From Mugil cephalus (lineage: Eukaryota > Chordata > Actinopteri > Mugiliformes > Mugilidae), in assembly GCF_022458985.1 (NCBI RefSeq), contig NC_061774.1:15152197-15216196 (forward strand): a stretch of 64,000 nucleotides of DNA, in the 5' to 3' direction. The position numbers and the translations under genes were made by a program. Under the pieces are notes generated by a model. That model was not told where the DNA came from. It made no database searches and saw nothing but the letters and a program-made list of their open reading frames with translations. Positions 24,201 through 34,175 of this stretch are shown here, piece by piece (the stretch's first letter is position 1; every line of letters begins with the position of its first letter).

Positions 24201-27200
24201 CTCTGAGCGTTTCCTGCGACCTTGCTCTTGCGTCTGCTTCCACGGTGTTGTAAGTCTTCAGGGTTGGTGTCATCTGAGTCCAGGGACCAACTTGTCCGTA
24301 GGGGTCGGGGACGCTGGTTGAATATAACATCGTCCTCTGACTCTGGTTCATCAAGGACAGCCAAGCGGATGGCTGTCAATCCAAAAAGACAGTACTGATG
24401 TATAAAAACATGCACAAACACCGGTTCAAATGCTGAATCCTCAACCTCGACAATAGCGGTTAAGAGTTTAAGAGTGTCTCTTCTTCATGTATCTCTAAAC
24501 ACATTTGGACATGCAATGCGTTTTAGTAAAGAATCTGGGTGTGACTGAGTCAAAAAAATGGAAACAGAAATAGAAATGCAGAGCCGACAAGGAAGTGCAT
24601 GCCAAACAAAGGTTAGAACAACAGATCAGAGTCAAAGCGCGATATAATAATCAGACTATGGTTCACAGCTCCATGACATCTGAAGATAAAATAACATCAA
24701 TGGCATACGTGAAACAGTTGTTTTTTTTTGTCTTGATCTTGTTGTAAGATTACATTAATATCACAGACTACAGTAATATGCTCTCAGCTAGTACTCTAAT
24801 CTCAATATGTGAGTGTTATCTCGCTATGTGCTATGTTAGCATCACTGTGAGCGTCGTGGGAGGAGTATTTTCTGTTTTGTGATCAACTGAAATATTGATG
24901 AAAAGTTGACTTGATTGAAGCCAATGCAGAAGTGCCAAAAACTGCTCAAACTGTTCTTAAAATGAGCACTTGGGACTGGCTTGGAAGGCGAATCAATTCC
25001 CATGTACCACCATGATAAGATGTCCAACTTTACAACGGAATGTGAATAAATGTTTTGATGCTAAATACAAAAAAAAAAAAAAACATGTTTTCTAAAGTCT
25101 TCCCTTTTATAATGATCGAATGAGGGGGAATTCTCAAGAATTTAAATCACATCAAGGCTCAAAATTGTGCATAATTAAGGGCGTAGATGTGCTTTCGAGT
25201 CATCTGACTCACGCTCGACCTCTTAACACACTTTTGAGCCAACAGGAAACTATGCTGTCTTCAGTGAACTTGTGAGTTTCTGGTTACAACATGGGATGTC
25301 TGGCACACAACCTTTAAACTCTGACCTTATTGGAAATTTCCACTGTGTGAATTTCCCAAGACGGAGCTGTTTCGTGTGGCGTTTACTCATTAATGTGGTA
25401 AACGTTAACAGTTAAGCCATTGGGAGTATGGCGACGACCGACACGAGCTTCAGAACCTCTCTTCAGATGTTGCTCGTCTTTGTACACGATTGAAGCTCGT
25501 AGGCGATAAATTAAAATAATGCCAAACATTAAAAAAAGTTCCTTCACTGCCACTGGTCAACACTGGGAATGTGCCAATGTGAAGATAAATAATTCATTGC
25601 CTCGCACCATTATCCCTAAAACAACTCTGGCAGTAAAAGGCTGAATGAATCTTTATTTAAAACTATTAATGTAACTCTCAACTTAAGGGGGCACAAAAGC
25701 GGGATGTAAAAGTAATCATGAAGTAATATGGCCTAATAACTACTCAATTATGTGTCATTTTACTTGGGGTTGGACATAAAACAAATGTAACTAATATTTA
25801 ATTAACGAGGCATTAATAGTTTTGTGGCCGTGAAGCAAGAACAGTTCATTAACAGAGTGGTCAGTATGTCACGACGGACATGTTTGGACTCATCGCTCCT
25901 CAGTCTGTTACTAATTCTGGCTGTAATCATTAATTAATTAACAAGACGTCCTCGATTTGTTCCTTATGAGCTCCACTTACAGTGTTGTGTACCGCGTTTT
26001 ACATCACTTCCAAGTCAGGACAAAAGCAGTGACAGGTGCTTCGTCTGCAGACGTTACCGTTCTCTTTGTGCGGGTACTCGGTGCCCATGATGGAGCATCG
26101 GCGAAACACCATCTTGTTCTCGGTGAGGGTGCCCGTCTTGTCCGAGAAGATGTATTCAATCTGCCCCAGGTCCTCTGTGATGTTCAGAGCCTTACACTGC
26201 ATGCGGCTGTTTGTCTCCTCGTCATAGAGGTCAATGTCGTTAATGATGAAGTAGATCTGGCCAATCTTGACCAGCTCGATGGAGACGTAGAGAGCGATTG
26301 GAATCAGGATCTGTAGGAAAGGAAAGGAAAGGAAAGGAAAGGAAAGGAAAGGAAAGGAAAGGAAAGGAAAGGAAAGGAAGGTGAGATAAAGAGAGAGGGA
26401 CACAAACAACAGAGAAGAAATGGTGTTGATAACACAAGCAAAAATGTAAAGATAAGTTCAGAATAGATGGGGACAAAAACACAGAACGAGCAAAAAAAGA
26501 GAGGAGGAGATGAAAGGTAACCCACGGAGAAAACCAGAGGAAAGTAGTCGAGGAGATTAGTTTAATGACTTCAAAATGAATCTAAACACCATCATAAATA
26601 GTCTCTCTCAGACACCTGCAGCAGGATGATCATGGTGAAGAACATGTAGAAGCTGGACAGACTGGGGCTGTTCTGGTGACCGTTGTCGAAGACCAGGTAC
26701 GGGGGCATGCCAGGCAGCGTCTTCAGCCATACGTAGTGACCTGCATGTACGAGGACAGCGGGATTAATCACACTGACTGCGGAGCGGCGGAGGAAAGCTA
26801 TTTTTGGCACCACACCTTCCCCTGTCTCCTCCCTTTCCACTTGGTACGGTTTTAGGCTTGTGGCCAAAGTGAATTTTCTCTACGTTTCTTCTTGGCACTG
26901 TAAAGCGCCCTCATAAATGGAAACGTGTTAATCGTGATAGTTCAGTGTCGTCACCCGCTACTGACCCACAGCTCCGACGAGACACATGGTGAAGAGGAGA
27001 ATGACGCAGAAGAAGACGTCCGTGTTCAGCTTCCGCTCCAGTTTGCTGCGCTTGTATCTCGGCCCCTTGTTGTTGAGCATGGACTTGGTTTCACGGCCTT
27101 GGAGGTTGGAAAAGAAGGAGTGGATTCAGACAGGAGATCAATATCATATCTTACAACATGTGCTCATTCTCTAACAATTCATGCTAAAACAAACAAACAA

Positions 27201-30200
27201 AAAAAACGATACTGCGGAATTATGAGGCTTTCTCCACTTTTTATAATACACATGCAAGTGTTCAAGACAGATGCTCATGATTTTAACCATTTTCTCCAAG
27301 AAATGACTCAAAAACTAGTTGATTCACAAGAGGAATGTCTGAATTTTAATTAATTTTATTTATCCAATGCTTTTTATAATCAAGACAATTCAATGAGTCT
27401 TAGTTAAAGCTAAACTAGAATGAACAATGGGGACGTAAACATTACACCTGCTAATAATCACTATGTCACTTGTCACTGTGAGCACATAGAGCACTGTGAG
27501 GTCATGAGTACAGTCCGCGTGACTGTAGACTAAGTTGGTGAAAGTAATAAATAGGTAAATAAAATGTATTTCTGCAGAAAATGTTGTATATATATATATA
27601 CATATGATTTGGTTGGAAGTGAGTTAAAACTGTCCACTCATTACCTCATCAACTCAAAAGACTTGGTTGTTAGACAAAAAAAAAAAAAAAAGAAAGAATG
27701 CAAAAGTTCAAGGTTAAGGCTGTGAAGCAGCCGAGAAAATGAAGAATGTACCTGCGTATACCACAAAGCCGACAGCATGCTCTGTGTTTCTCACTGTGCA
27801 GCCTCGCAGCAGCAGACTCTCAATTCCAGCTCCCACCTTCACCTTATCAGGTTTCTCTCTGCAGCGGGGGAAAAGTGAGAAACCACCTTTGTACTGTCAG
27901 ATCTCGTTAGAGATTCATTACTGCTTACCCCCCCATTAGCGGTTCTCCTGCTTTACGACCATATAGCCGGACAGCGCGTGCAGACCATCAGTAAGAGGTG
28001 TGGTGCCTGAGGAAATCGATTACAGGCCATTACAGCCTCTGGTCGCATCAGGAAGTCCAGCGAGTGGGTTGCTATTAGTTTTGCTGTGAAAGGGCTTCAA
28101 GAAAGTGTTTGTGGAATCCATGTGATCTGCGTATTTGATACTCACACATAACACTTAAAGTGATTCAGGTTGCTGTTGGGCTTTTCACACACCACGGTGC
28201 TGTTGAAGCTTTCAGGATCAAACTCTGCATTCTGTCAAATGTGGAGAAACATTACGTCATCACAACACGAACGGAAACTTTCTGGAAGCAACTCGACGCG
28301 TGTTTCACGGTTGATAAGATTACTTCAGCCCAAATGTACGACTTTACGGTATGCAATCCAACTAGTAATTTCGTCACAGCCGATCTAGGAGGAGGAGGAG
28401 GGAGTGGCGGAGTGTGCAGGAGGACAGGAAAGAGAAACGGAAGGGAGTAACTGAACCAAGTAGTTGCAGATTCATCTCAAGAGACTTACCGAGACGCTGA
28501 GGCCAGACACAACCCTCCTCTGCTTCAGGTTGGTCTCTCCGTCCAGGTTGGCCGTCTCCATGTGACACACGCCATTGGGGTCTGAGGTGTAAAGGAGAAG
28601 GAGGTCCGCCGGGATGACCTCGTTGCTAACCACCTTTACAAAATCCCCCACTCGCACATTCTTCCACGGCCTCTCCACAAACTGCTTCTCCTTCCTGAAA
28701 TCAGGGCCATAAATACAGATTATCACCATCATGTCACGTTTTAGTGACATCTATTAACTGCACCATTGGCATCATTGGCACGTTTTTTTATTTCGTGTTT
28801 TGTTTGTTTTTGGAGAGCGGCCCAAGTTTTTTTGTGTCTTGTGATTTTTAGAATGAGGAAACATTCAGGAGAATGACATTATGAACTCAGAGGTTGTTCC
28901 CAAAATCAGTGGCCTTCCCAGAGTCTGATGGTTTAAACCTGCACGTCAGGCTGGCTAACCACAAGTGACAGAGAGCTGCAGGTATGCTGCCCTGCATGTA
29001 GGACCTGATCGGGTAGCTGCTACTAACACCACACCTCACGCCAAACAAAGTGAGGGGACTTTGTTTGGATTTATGTATTTATAGAATGCTTTCTTTAGAT
29101 TATCACGAGGCCCGCACAAATGTAAGGAAGGAGTCTGACAAGACTGGTTTAAGAGACTGCACTTATAAGCTCTTGTTAGAGTTACTTGAGGAGAAAGACA
29201 GCGCTCCCGTGCTCTGAACTGTAAATTTGAAGCCAGGCGCCAGTTAGCTGAGATTAGCACAATGACTGGAACAACGGGTAAACTTGTTTCCTCAAACCAG
29301 CCCCTGTCCAAAGGTGACATTATTCTTTTGCAAGACAGCAGTTAAGCCATAGCCCGGGGCATTAACCTCCTATAAAAGTCAGTGTTATGTCTGGTTGTAG
29401 CACAGATTACTCAAGTGTATCAATTAATACATTTACTCAAATTCTTGAAGCTTTAATTTATGTCTCTCACAAACCTTAAACTTGGACTTTAAGTAATGTA
29501 ATAAGGTAACTTAGCTATGTGGATCGCCTTTGTGATAAAGGCATTTCACAGAGAGTCTTAAGAGATAAGGCAACATTTTATATAGATAATGAGTTTGTTT
29601 ATAATAGTCGTAATAACAAGCACGCCGTGGGTAGATGTCTTTTGACACAGTGAGATGAGGTGTGGTGACTGGTTTTGATTGCTCAGCGTCGAGCAGACAA
29701 TAAAGCTAGCTGCGTCTAATAATACAAGAACACGACTTAGCGTTTCACAATCATTATTGACAACTTGTTTGTTTCATGTTTGCCAGGTCTGAGTGTCGTA
29801 GTGAACTGAGGAGATACGGAGATAGGACGGCCCTGAAAGATAAGGCATGTCATGCTTAGACGCAGACATTTCTCACGGCTGTGAAAACAAAACAAAACAA
29901 AACAAAACAACAAAAAACAAACAAAAAAAAAACAGGTGACGGATGATAGGAAATGAATACATGCATCTGAGGGTGTGATGAGCTTAATTGCTGTCATCTT
30001 ACTGCATTCCACGTGGGCCTTTACGGGAACAGAAATGACGACAGATTTCAGAGTCCTCATGCTCCGTGTGTGTTGAAATCGGTTCTCCGGTAGCTTTTTA
30101 GATTCATAAACTAGCTAGCTAGGTAGCTAGCTGGAGAAAAAAAAAGGAGCTTCTTCACGACGCATTTGTGTACTTCAAAGAGATCCCAGCCCATTGATTT

Positions 30201-31490
30201 TTGTCTAATCTTTACATCTTTACCAGCCAGTGAGCCATTAGAGACCCACAAGAACATGCTCACCGCGGCTAAACTACTGCATACAGTATACGATTGTGCG
30301 AGGCAGCGGCGACCAGTGTCCACTAACGGGCCCGGAGGGACTCGCTTATTCTCTGAAGTGCTTGAATTGCTGCATCTTGAGGCCACCTGGACCCAATCTC
30401 CGCACGCACACATACAAACACACGCTCGTACATAAACACACAGTGCAGACTGCAACACCCCTGCTGACTGTTTTTTTTTTTTTTTTGGGGAAATTTGAAA
30501 GCAAGCAGCTGCTGGTTAAGTGACCAACACTTCCAGAGGTTGAGGATTCACCATCACGGAGAAGGAGCCTCCAGTTTCACTTCGTATCCACAGGTAATCC
30601 ACATCCTCGCCTCCACCGCACTCCAAAAACTGAAGCTGAAGATTCGGGGACGACGGCGTTCATCCTCTTTTGTGCGTTATTTATTTTTCACCAGTTGTTC
30701 AAAAACAGTTAACCGCTAACCTTACCACCTTTGCTTACGCCAATACCCAGATGAGGAGTTCATCAAATGTGAGCAAATGTAGTGGCGAGAGATATCGTGT
30801 GAGGCTCTTCCAAAGAGAAATAATCTCCCACACATTTTCTCTTTCTAAGTCAAAAATTCCCACGGGGTGCTGGAACGCAGAGGAGACAAAACACACACAC
30901 ACACACACACACACAGCACAATCGCACAGATCTACACACTCACGCAGCAGGGAGATAAGAATCACAAACACAGATGTGGAGGTGCCTTTAACCATGAGAG
31001 CTTCCACTCGCCCCATCACGCACGAACAGCAAAACACACTGCATCTGTGTTCAGGACGTTATTGTGTTCTAGCTAATTACCTGCTGTAGATGTAACATGG
31101 CGTGTTGTTAAGCTTCTTGTCCGACTGGTACCTCCTGAAGTCTTCCCAGGCGTCCTTCAGGGCCGTCAGAGCCAAGATGACACAGATGGGGATGAGTGCC
31201 ACATCGGGTTCGAAGGCGTTCACTACGGGGAAAAAGTTCAGAATTGCCAGGCCCACAAAGTAAAGGTTAGCCACGCGGTGGAACTGCTCAAAAAGGTTCA
31301 TAGGGAGAAAAAAGAGCAGGGTGTATTTGGTCGTTTTGACGACATTTGACGGGAAGTAGCGGTTTGGTTGCTTGCTCTTGTCCAGTCCCTCGTAAGGCAG
31401 ATTGGAAACCAGGGTTCGGAGCTCGGACTCCCGTGCCCTCTGACCTCGCAGACTATCCCTTATCAGGGCCAGAGGGCTTCTCCACGGCAT
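14934..31490 (-). CDS. atp10b: Class 5 P4-ATPase phospholipid flippase, ATP10B-type
   Basis: P4-ATPases move lipids from the exoplasmic to the cytosolic leaflet with a CDC50 partner; human ATP10B is reported to flip glucosylceramide and phosphatidylcholine in late endosomes/lysosomes. Coding exons in order: 31081-31490, 28490-28694, 28146-28231, 27752-27858, 26966-27097, 26616-26740, 26058-26310, 24176-24372, 23129-23287, 22065-22605, 21841-21941, 21625-21751, 21336-21520, 18557-18824, 17924-18000, 17710-17835, 17423-17623, 17229-17309, 17022-17126, 16748-16935 and 14934-15216. Together they give 1318 aa with every phase joined. Motifs: DGET (188-191), PIAL in TM4 (359-362, usually PISL), DKTGT (Asp412), [22 protein letters not shown] (845-852) and GDGANDVNM (966 on). 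The sequence mixes ATP10A, B and D features; the name rests on adjacency to gabrb2. The C-tail is short. Confidence 0.85.
15915..16285. repeat. Local direct duplication in atp10b intron 20
   Basis: A stretch of about 100 bp at 15915-16015 (containing CACAAAGCAGTTCAGTATGC) recurs at 16157-16255 with few differences. The following GGTTGGTTAGACATTATTT at 16112-16130 also recurs near 16258-16276. The second copy lacks the start of the hAT-like element that lies between the two parts in the first copy. Confidence 0.75.
16036..16617. mobile_element. hAT-like non-autonomous element (MITE), copy 1, rearranged
   Basis: Left end TAGGTCTTCTAC and GCAACCCCTAGGGG; right end ACGTTGAAGACCCCTG at about 16601-16616, which is the inverse of the left end. 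The inner segment near 16518-16570 (CACTAGGCCGCGTTTAATAT) is shared with copies at 33285-33620 and 33976-34175. No coding capacity. The hAT assignment is by resemblance only. Confidence 0.55.
16748..16935 (-). CDS. atp10b: atp10b coding exon 20 (TM9-TM10)
   Basis: Acceptor GCTTTGTAG and donor GTACTA. It encodes TM9, [19 protein letters not shown] and the TM10 stretch [16 protein letters not shown]. Confidence 0.93.
17022..17126 (-). CDS. atp10b: atp10b coding exon 19 (TM8)
   Basis: 35 codons with acceptor CCCCTCAG and donor GTGAGT. It encodes [20 protein letters not shown] and then the TM8 run ending EVKSW. Confidence 0.9.
17229..17309 (-). CDS. atp10b: atp10b coding exon 18 (TM7)
   Basis: 27 codons with acceptor TTGTTTAG and donor GTAAGA. 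It encodes [20 protein letters not shown] and CFFIPYW. Confidence 0.9.
17423..17623 (-). CDS. atp10b: atp10b coding exon 17 (TM6)
   Basis: Acceptor TGTCCCTCAG and donor GTGAGT. It encodes [20 protein letters not shown], a membrane hairpin and [18 protein letters not shown]. Confidence 0.94.
17710..17835 (-). CDS. atp10b: atp10b coding exon 16 (TM5)
   Basis: Acceptor CGTCTGCAG and donor GTGAGT; 42 codons. It encodes [32 protein letters not shown] and IIYFFYKNA of TM5. Confidence 0.94.
17924..18000 (-). CDS. atp10b: atp10b coding exon 15 (GDGANDVNM)
   Basis: A 77-nt exon with acceptor TGGTTTCAG. It encodes [20 protein letters not shown] and the following GQEGMQ, the Mg-binding P-domain loop. 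The donor GTTGGA is weak, but the frame fixes this boundary. Confidence 0.92.
18557..18824 (-). CDS. atp10b: atp10b coding exon 14 (P-domain)
   Basis: Acceptor TTTTTTTACAG and donor GTAAGA. It encodes [26 protein letters not shown] and [10 protein letters not shown], all conserved P4 elements. Confidence 0.93.
18825..21335. other. atp10b intron 13
   Basis: The 2.5-kb intron between the exons carrying TGDK and the P-domain core. It contains the 857-bp inverted-repeat element at 20000-20856. The remaining sequence shows no coding signal. Confidence 0.5.
20000..20856. mobile_element. 857-bp non-autonomous terminal-inverted-repeat element
   Basis: Left end GAGGGTATGCATTAACGTCAT and right end (reverse complement) GAGGGTATGCACGTGACGTCAT match over about 21 bp with one indel and two or three mismatches. 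Perfect AATA direct repeats flank it (19996-19999 and 20857-20860), consistent with a 4-bp target-site duplication. No long ORF inside. The superfamily is not recognised. Confidence 0.65.
21336..21520 (-). CDS. atp10b: atp10b coding exon 13 (P-domain, TGDK)
   Basis: Acceptor GTTCTGCAG and donor GTGAGG. It encodes [17 protein letters not shown] and [20 protein letters not shown]. Human ATP10 proteins have Gln where Pro849 stands here. Confidence 0.93.
21625..21751 (-). CDS. atp10b: atp10b coding exon 12
   Basis: Acceptor TGTGTTGCAG and donor GTAACA. It encodes [20 protein letters not shown] at the end of the N-domain, just before the P-domain [10 protein letters not shown]. Confidence 0.92.
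21841..21941 (-). CDS. atp10b: atp10b coding exon 11
   Basis: Acceptor TTATTTCCAG and donor GTATAC. It encodes a lysine-rich linker, then [18 protein letters not shown], matching the conserved GLRTLCIA(K) strand. Confidence 0.88.
22065..22605 (-). CDS. atp10b: atp10b coding exon 10 (N-domain, [10 protein letters not shown] and KGAD)
   Basis: The largest exon at 541 nt. A poorly conserved Ser-rich region is followed by [35 protein letters not shown] and [14 protein letters not shown], which form the ATP-binding site. Donor GTATGT. Confidence 0.94.
23129..23287 (-). CDS. atp10b: atp10b coding exon 9 (N-domain)
   Basis: Acceptor CTCCAACAG and donor GTAAGC; 53 codons. It encodes [11 protein letters not shown] and [15 protein letters not shown], a typical nucleotide-domain segment. 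Confidence 0.92.
24176..24372 (-). CDS. atp10b: atp10b coding exon 8 (variable part before N-domain)
   Basis: Acceptor GGATTGACAG and donor GTATGC. It encodes an acidic, Arg/Ser-rich stretch ending NVAFSSPL, the conserved VAFSS element of ATP10 proteins. Confidence 0.88.
26058..26310 (-). CDS. atp10b: atp10b coding exon 7 (TM4 PIAL motif and catalytic Asp412)
   Basis: Begins [15 protein letters not shown] and includes [18 protein letters not shown], the phosphorylation site. The acceptor TACAG directly follows a (TTTCC)n tract on the minus strand. Donor GTAACG. Confidence 0.94.
26316..26380. repeat. (GGAAA)n / (TTTCC)n pentanucleotide microsatellite
   Basis: About 13 near-perfect units directly next to the acceptor of atp10b exon 7. 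On the transcribed strand it reads TTTCC and forms the polypyrimidine tract. Confidence 0.97.
26616..26740 (-). CDS. atp10b: atp10b coding exon 6 (luminal loop, start of TM4)
   Basis: Acceptor GTACATGCAG and donor GTGTCT. It encodes a luminal loop and then [14 protein letters not shown] leading into TM4; it ends in phase 0. Confidence 0.9.
26966..27097 (-). CDS. atp10b: atp10b coding exon 5 (toward TM3)
   Basis: Acceptor CAACCTCCAAG and donor GTCAGT. It encodes [18 protein letters not shown] and the TM3 hydrophobic run. The Arg of GRETK and the Lys of NNKG replace the His and Ser usual in human paralogues. Confidence 0.88.
27752..27858 (-). CDS. atp10b: atp10b coding exon 4 (actuator domain)
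   Basis: Acceptor CCGCTGCAG and donor GTACAT. It encodes [18 protein letters not shown] followed by FVVYAG, a strongly conserved P4 stretch. Confidence 0.9.
28146..28231 (-). CDS. atp10b: atp10b coding exon 3 (actuator domain)
   Basis: A short 86-nt exon with acceptor TTTGACAG and donor GTGAGT. It encodes [20 protein letters not shown] and ends two bases into a codon. Confidence 0.85.
28490..28694 (-). CDS. atp10b: atp10b coding exon 2 (actuator domain, DGET)
   Basis: Acceptor CTGATTTCAG and donor GTAAGT. It encodes residues 137-205, with [16 protein letters not shown] and [14 protein letters not shown] is the P4 version of the TGES dephosphorylation motif. Confidence 0.93.
29639..30074. 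repeat. Duplicated block, copy A (atp10b intron 1)
   Basis: About 436 bp, starting TTTTGACACAGTGAGATGAG and ending TCCTCATGCTCCGTGTGTG. It closely matches 33643-33971 in the same orientation. Copy A carries extra A-rich and other sequence between about 29885 and 30045. Confidence 0.85.
31081..31490 (-). CDS. atp10b: atp10b coding exon 1 (start, TM1-TM2)
   Basis: The start codon is at 31488-31490 in a GCC-ATG context. An in-frame TGA lies about ten codons upstream, so no earlier start is possible in this exon. It encodes a basic N-terminus, then [19 protein letters not shown] and the TM1-TM2 hairpin. Donor GTAATT. Confidence 0.88.
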
Positions 31491-33284
31491 GGCTGACCCT
31501 CCGCTTTCCTTTTCCTCTTCTCACCAGATCTTCATTCCCATCCTCTCAAAGCTTTCCTTCAACTCTAGGAGCCTGTCCTTGCGAAGCATTCTCTCCCTCG
31601 GCGATACTTTGCGAGTGTGTGAGGCCTGTGTTAAAACAAGTGACAGCACACCTTGTCGTCACCAGAGTCCGCCCCTTACGTTGACAGGTGTGTTTGCATT
31701 CCTTGCACTGAGGCTGTTAGAGGAAATATGCCAGATATGAGTAATGAGAGTTCCAGTGACTCCACTGATTTTGGACTTTGAAGCCCACAACCTCACGTTT
31801 GAGCGAAATCACTGAACCGACGATTCCAACTCTCTGAAAGTGTCCTTTGCTTTGCAGATGCAGCGAGGCGGTGACACCGGTGGAGCGGTTTAAAGTGCCG
31901 TTAACGGGTGCTCGCAAGCGGGTGTTGAAACTTCAGACACAAACGTAAATAAACTGCTGTGACACGTACGAGTCAAAGCCCACTAATGAGCCGGTAATCT
32001 GATATTTACTCAGGGCAAACATACATGGAGACAATTTACACACCTGCATGCAGATCACAGTGTTTAAAAAGATCTGATTTGTTGTTTGTAGTAAGACCAG
32101 AATAAATAAAGAGTGAGCCTCCTTATGGGCACGAGTGCAGAAATTTAACAGGTTGGCAGAGACGGTTTCTTGTCAAATGAAGAAGAAATGATGTGCTGGC
32201 TCAGCGTAAAAATTTGATGTAATGATTTCCAAGGATATTTTTAAGTTATTTCAACTTAGCTCGTATTGAGTAGCTGCCACTTTCTAGTAGAGGTGTTTTA
32301 AAGCATCCAGTATTTGTATTTGTATTCAAATAAAATTCAAAATAGATGTTAAAATACATTTTCTTTTTAGTTACAGTTCTAATTTAAGATATGTAATTGT
32401 AAAAATACGTTTTATTTAATTAACCATTATAGTAATTATGGCTGTATATGCAATATTGGTTCATATTTTGCATTAAATGCAGCTAATAGTAGTGATTTAG
32501 GCTAACATGGAAAACAATAAAGGATATAATGGGGACTATGCCACATGCTGAAGAGTCCTTGAACAAGACACTGAACTTCCAGTTGCTCACAGTGCGTGGC
32601 ACTGGTGTGAATGTGCGTGTGCTTGTGTGAGTGCATGGGTAGATGTGTCTTTGACCGTAAAGAGCCTTGAGTACCATTAGGTAGAAAAGCTAACAAATGC
32701 TAACACGAGAGAACCTGACTGCAGACGTCTCAATACTCCGCTTACCAAAGTTATATGCTGCCACCCAGTAAAGGTAAAAAAAATTCGAATCACAAAACTA
32801 GTGATGCAGTTAAGTCGCGTTTAGTCCAGTCAGTCCTCTATTAATGAGTTCAAACTTTTCATCCTGTCTCGTGAACGTCATTCAGTCCGAGCAGACGCAC
32901 AACACAAATATTCACTGAGGTCACACGAGGAAAGTCAGCTTTTTCATAGGATGCTTGTCTTCTTCTGGAATACCAATTGCTAACTGCCTTATACTAATAT
33001 TTTCCTTTCATTCTAATCAAAAATGTTCATGCAAATTGAATACAATAACTTATTTATGTAAGTCAGAATAAATTGTACGTTGTGCTAACAGAATACACAT
33101 CTATGTTGAGTTAATACATATCTGTTGAAAATAATTGTACTATCAATTTGGAGCTGTTTTTTTTTTTAAATTCATTTTCATTTATAGTTATCAACTCATT
33201 ATAATGTATACACATAACAAACTTGATTGAACAAAAGAGTCTTGATTTTGATACTTTTCGATACTTACTTACTCGCTTTAGATC

Positions 33285-33620
33285 ATAGGTCTTCATCTGG
33301 AGGTCCGCGACCCCTAGGGGATCCGAGTAGGTACTGCATGGAGGTCGCAAAATCTTTAGTTGAGACATTTTTTATACATTTTTTAATTTTCCCCCTCAAT
33401 GTTCCGGCACGGCTACCCTACTGTTTCATATGTCTGACATAAAAAAAAATAATATTTGAATCTGTGTATTATTTGCGTACTACTACTAATAATAAAAATG
33501 TATATTTATAAATAGCACTAGGCCGAGTTTAATATAGAACACACAGTAGGTAGGGGGTCTTTACTTTATCTCTCCATCAGTTGGGGGGTCCTTGGCCTCA
33601 AAAAGGTTGAAGGCCTCTGG
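33285..33620. mobile_element. hAT-like non-autonomous element (MITE), copy 2
   Basis: Left end ATAGGTCTTCATCTGGAG with GCGACCCCTAGGGG; right end AAAGGTTGAAGGCCTCTG. The ends are imperfect inverted repeats. About 335 bp, no coding capacity, and similar to 16036-16617. Confidence 0.6.
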
Positions 33621-33642
33621 CTTAGCACAGCGGGCACATGTG

Positions 33643-33971
33643 TTTTGACACAGTGAGATGAGGTGTGGTGACTGGTTTTATTGCTCAGTGTCGAGCAGAC
33701 AATAAAGTTTGCAGTGTCTTATAATATGAGAACATGGCTTAGGGTTCCAGTAATCATCATTAACTTGTTAGTTTCATGTTTGGCAGGTCTGAGTGTAGGT
33801 GTGAACTGCGGAGATATGGAGATATGGAGACGGGACGGCCCTGAAAGATAAGGCATGTCATGCTTAAACACAGACATTTCTCACCGCTGTGGGAAAAAAA
33901 AGGTGACGGGTGATAGGAAATGGGAACAACAACAGTGACAGATTTAAGTGTCCTCATGCTCCATGTGTGTA
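33643..33971. repeat. Duplicated block, copy B (upstream of atp10b)
   Basis: About 329 bp, starting TTTTGACACAGTGAGATGAG. It shares GACGGCCCTGAAAGATAAGG and TCCTCATGCTCC with copy A, 4 kb away. It is flanked by hAT-like element segments on both sides. Confidence 0.85.
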
Positions 33972-33975
33972 GCAC

Positions 33976-34175
33976 ATGTCTGAAATAAAAAAAAAAAAAT
34001 GAATATTTGAACCTGTGTATTATTTGCTTAATAACAATAACAATAATAATAATAATGTATATTTATAAACAGCACTAGACTGAGTTTAGTATATAACACA
34101 TGTAGGTAGGGGGTCCCTGCTTAATCCCTCCATCAGTTTGTGGGTCCTTGCCCTGAAAAATGTTGAAGACTCCTG
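33976..34175. mobile_element. hAT-like element, right half only (copy 3)
   Basis: Matches 33429-33620 (shared AACCTGTGTATTATTTGC, ATATTTATAAACAGCACTAG and GTAGGTAGGGGGTCC) but has no left end. Confidence 0.6.
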
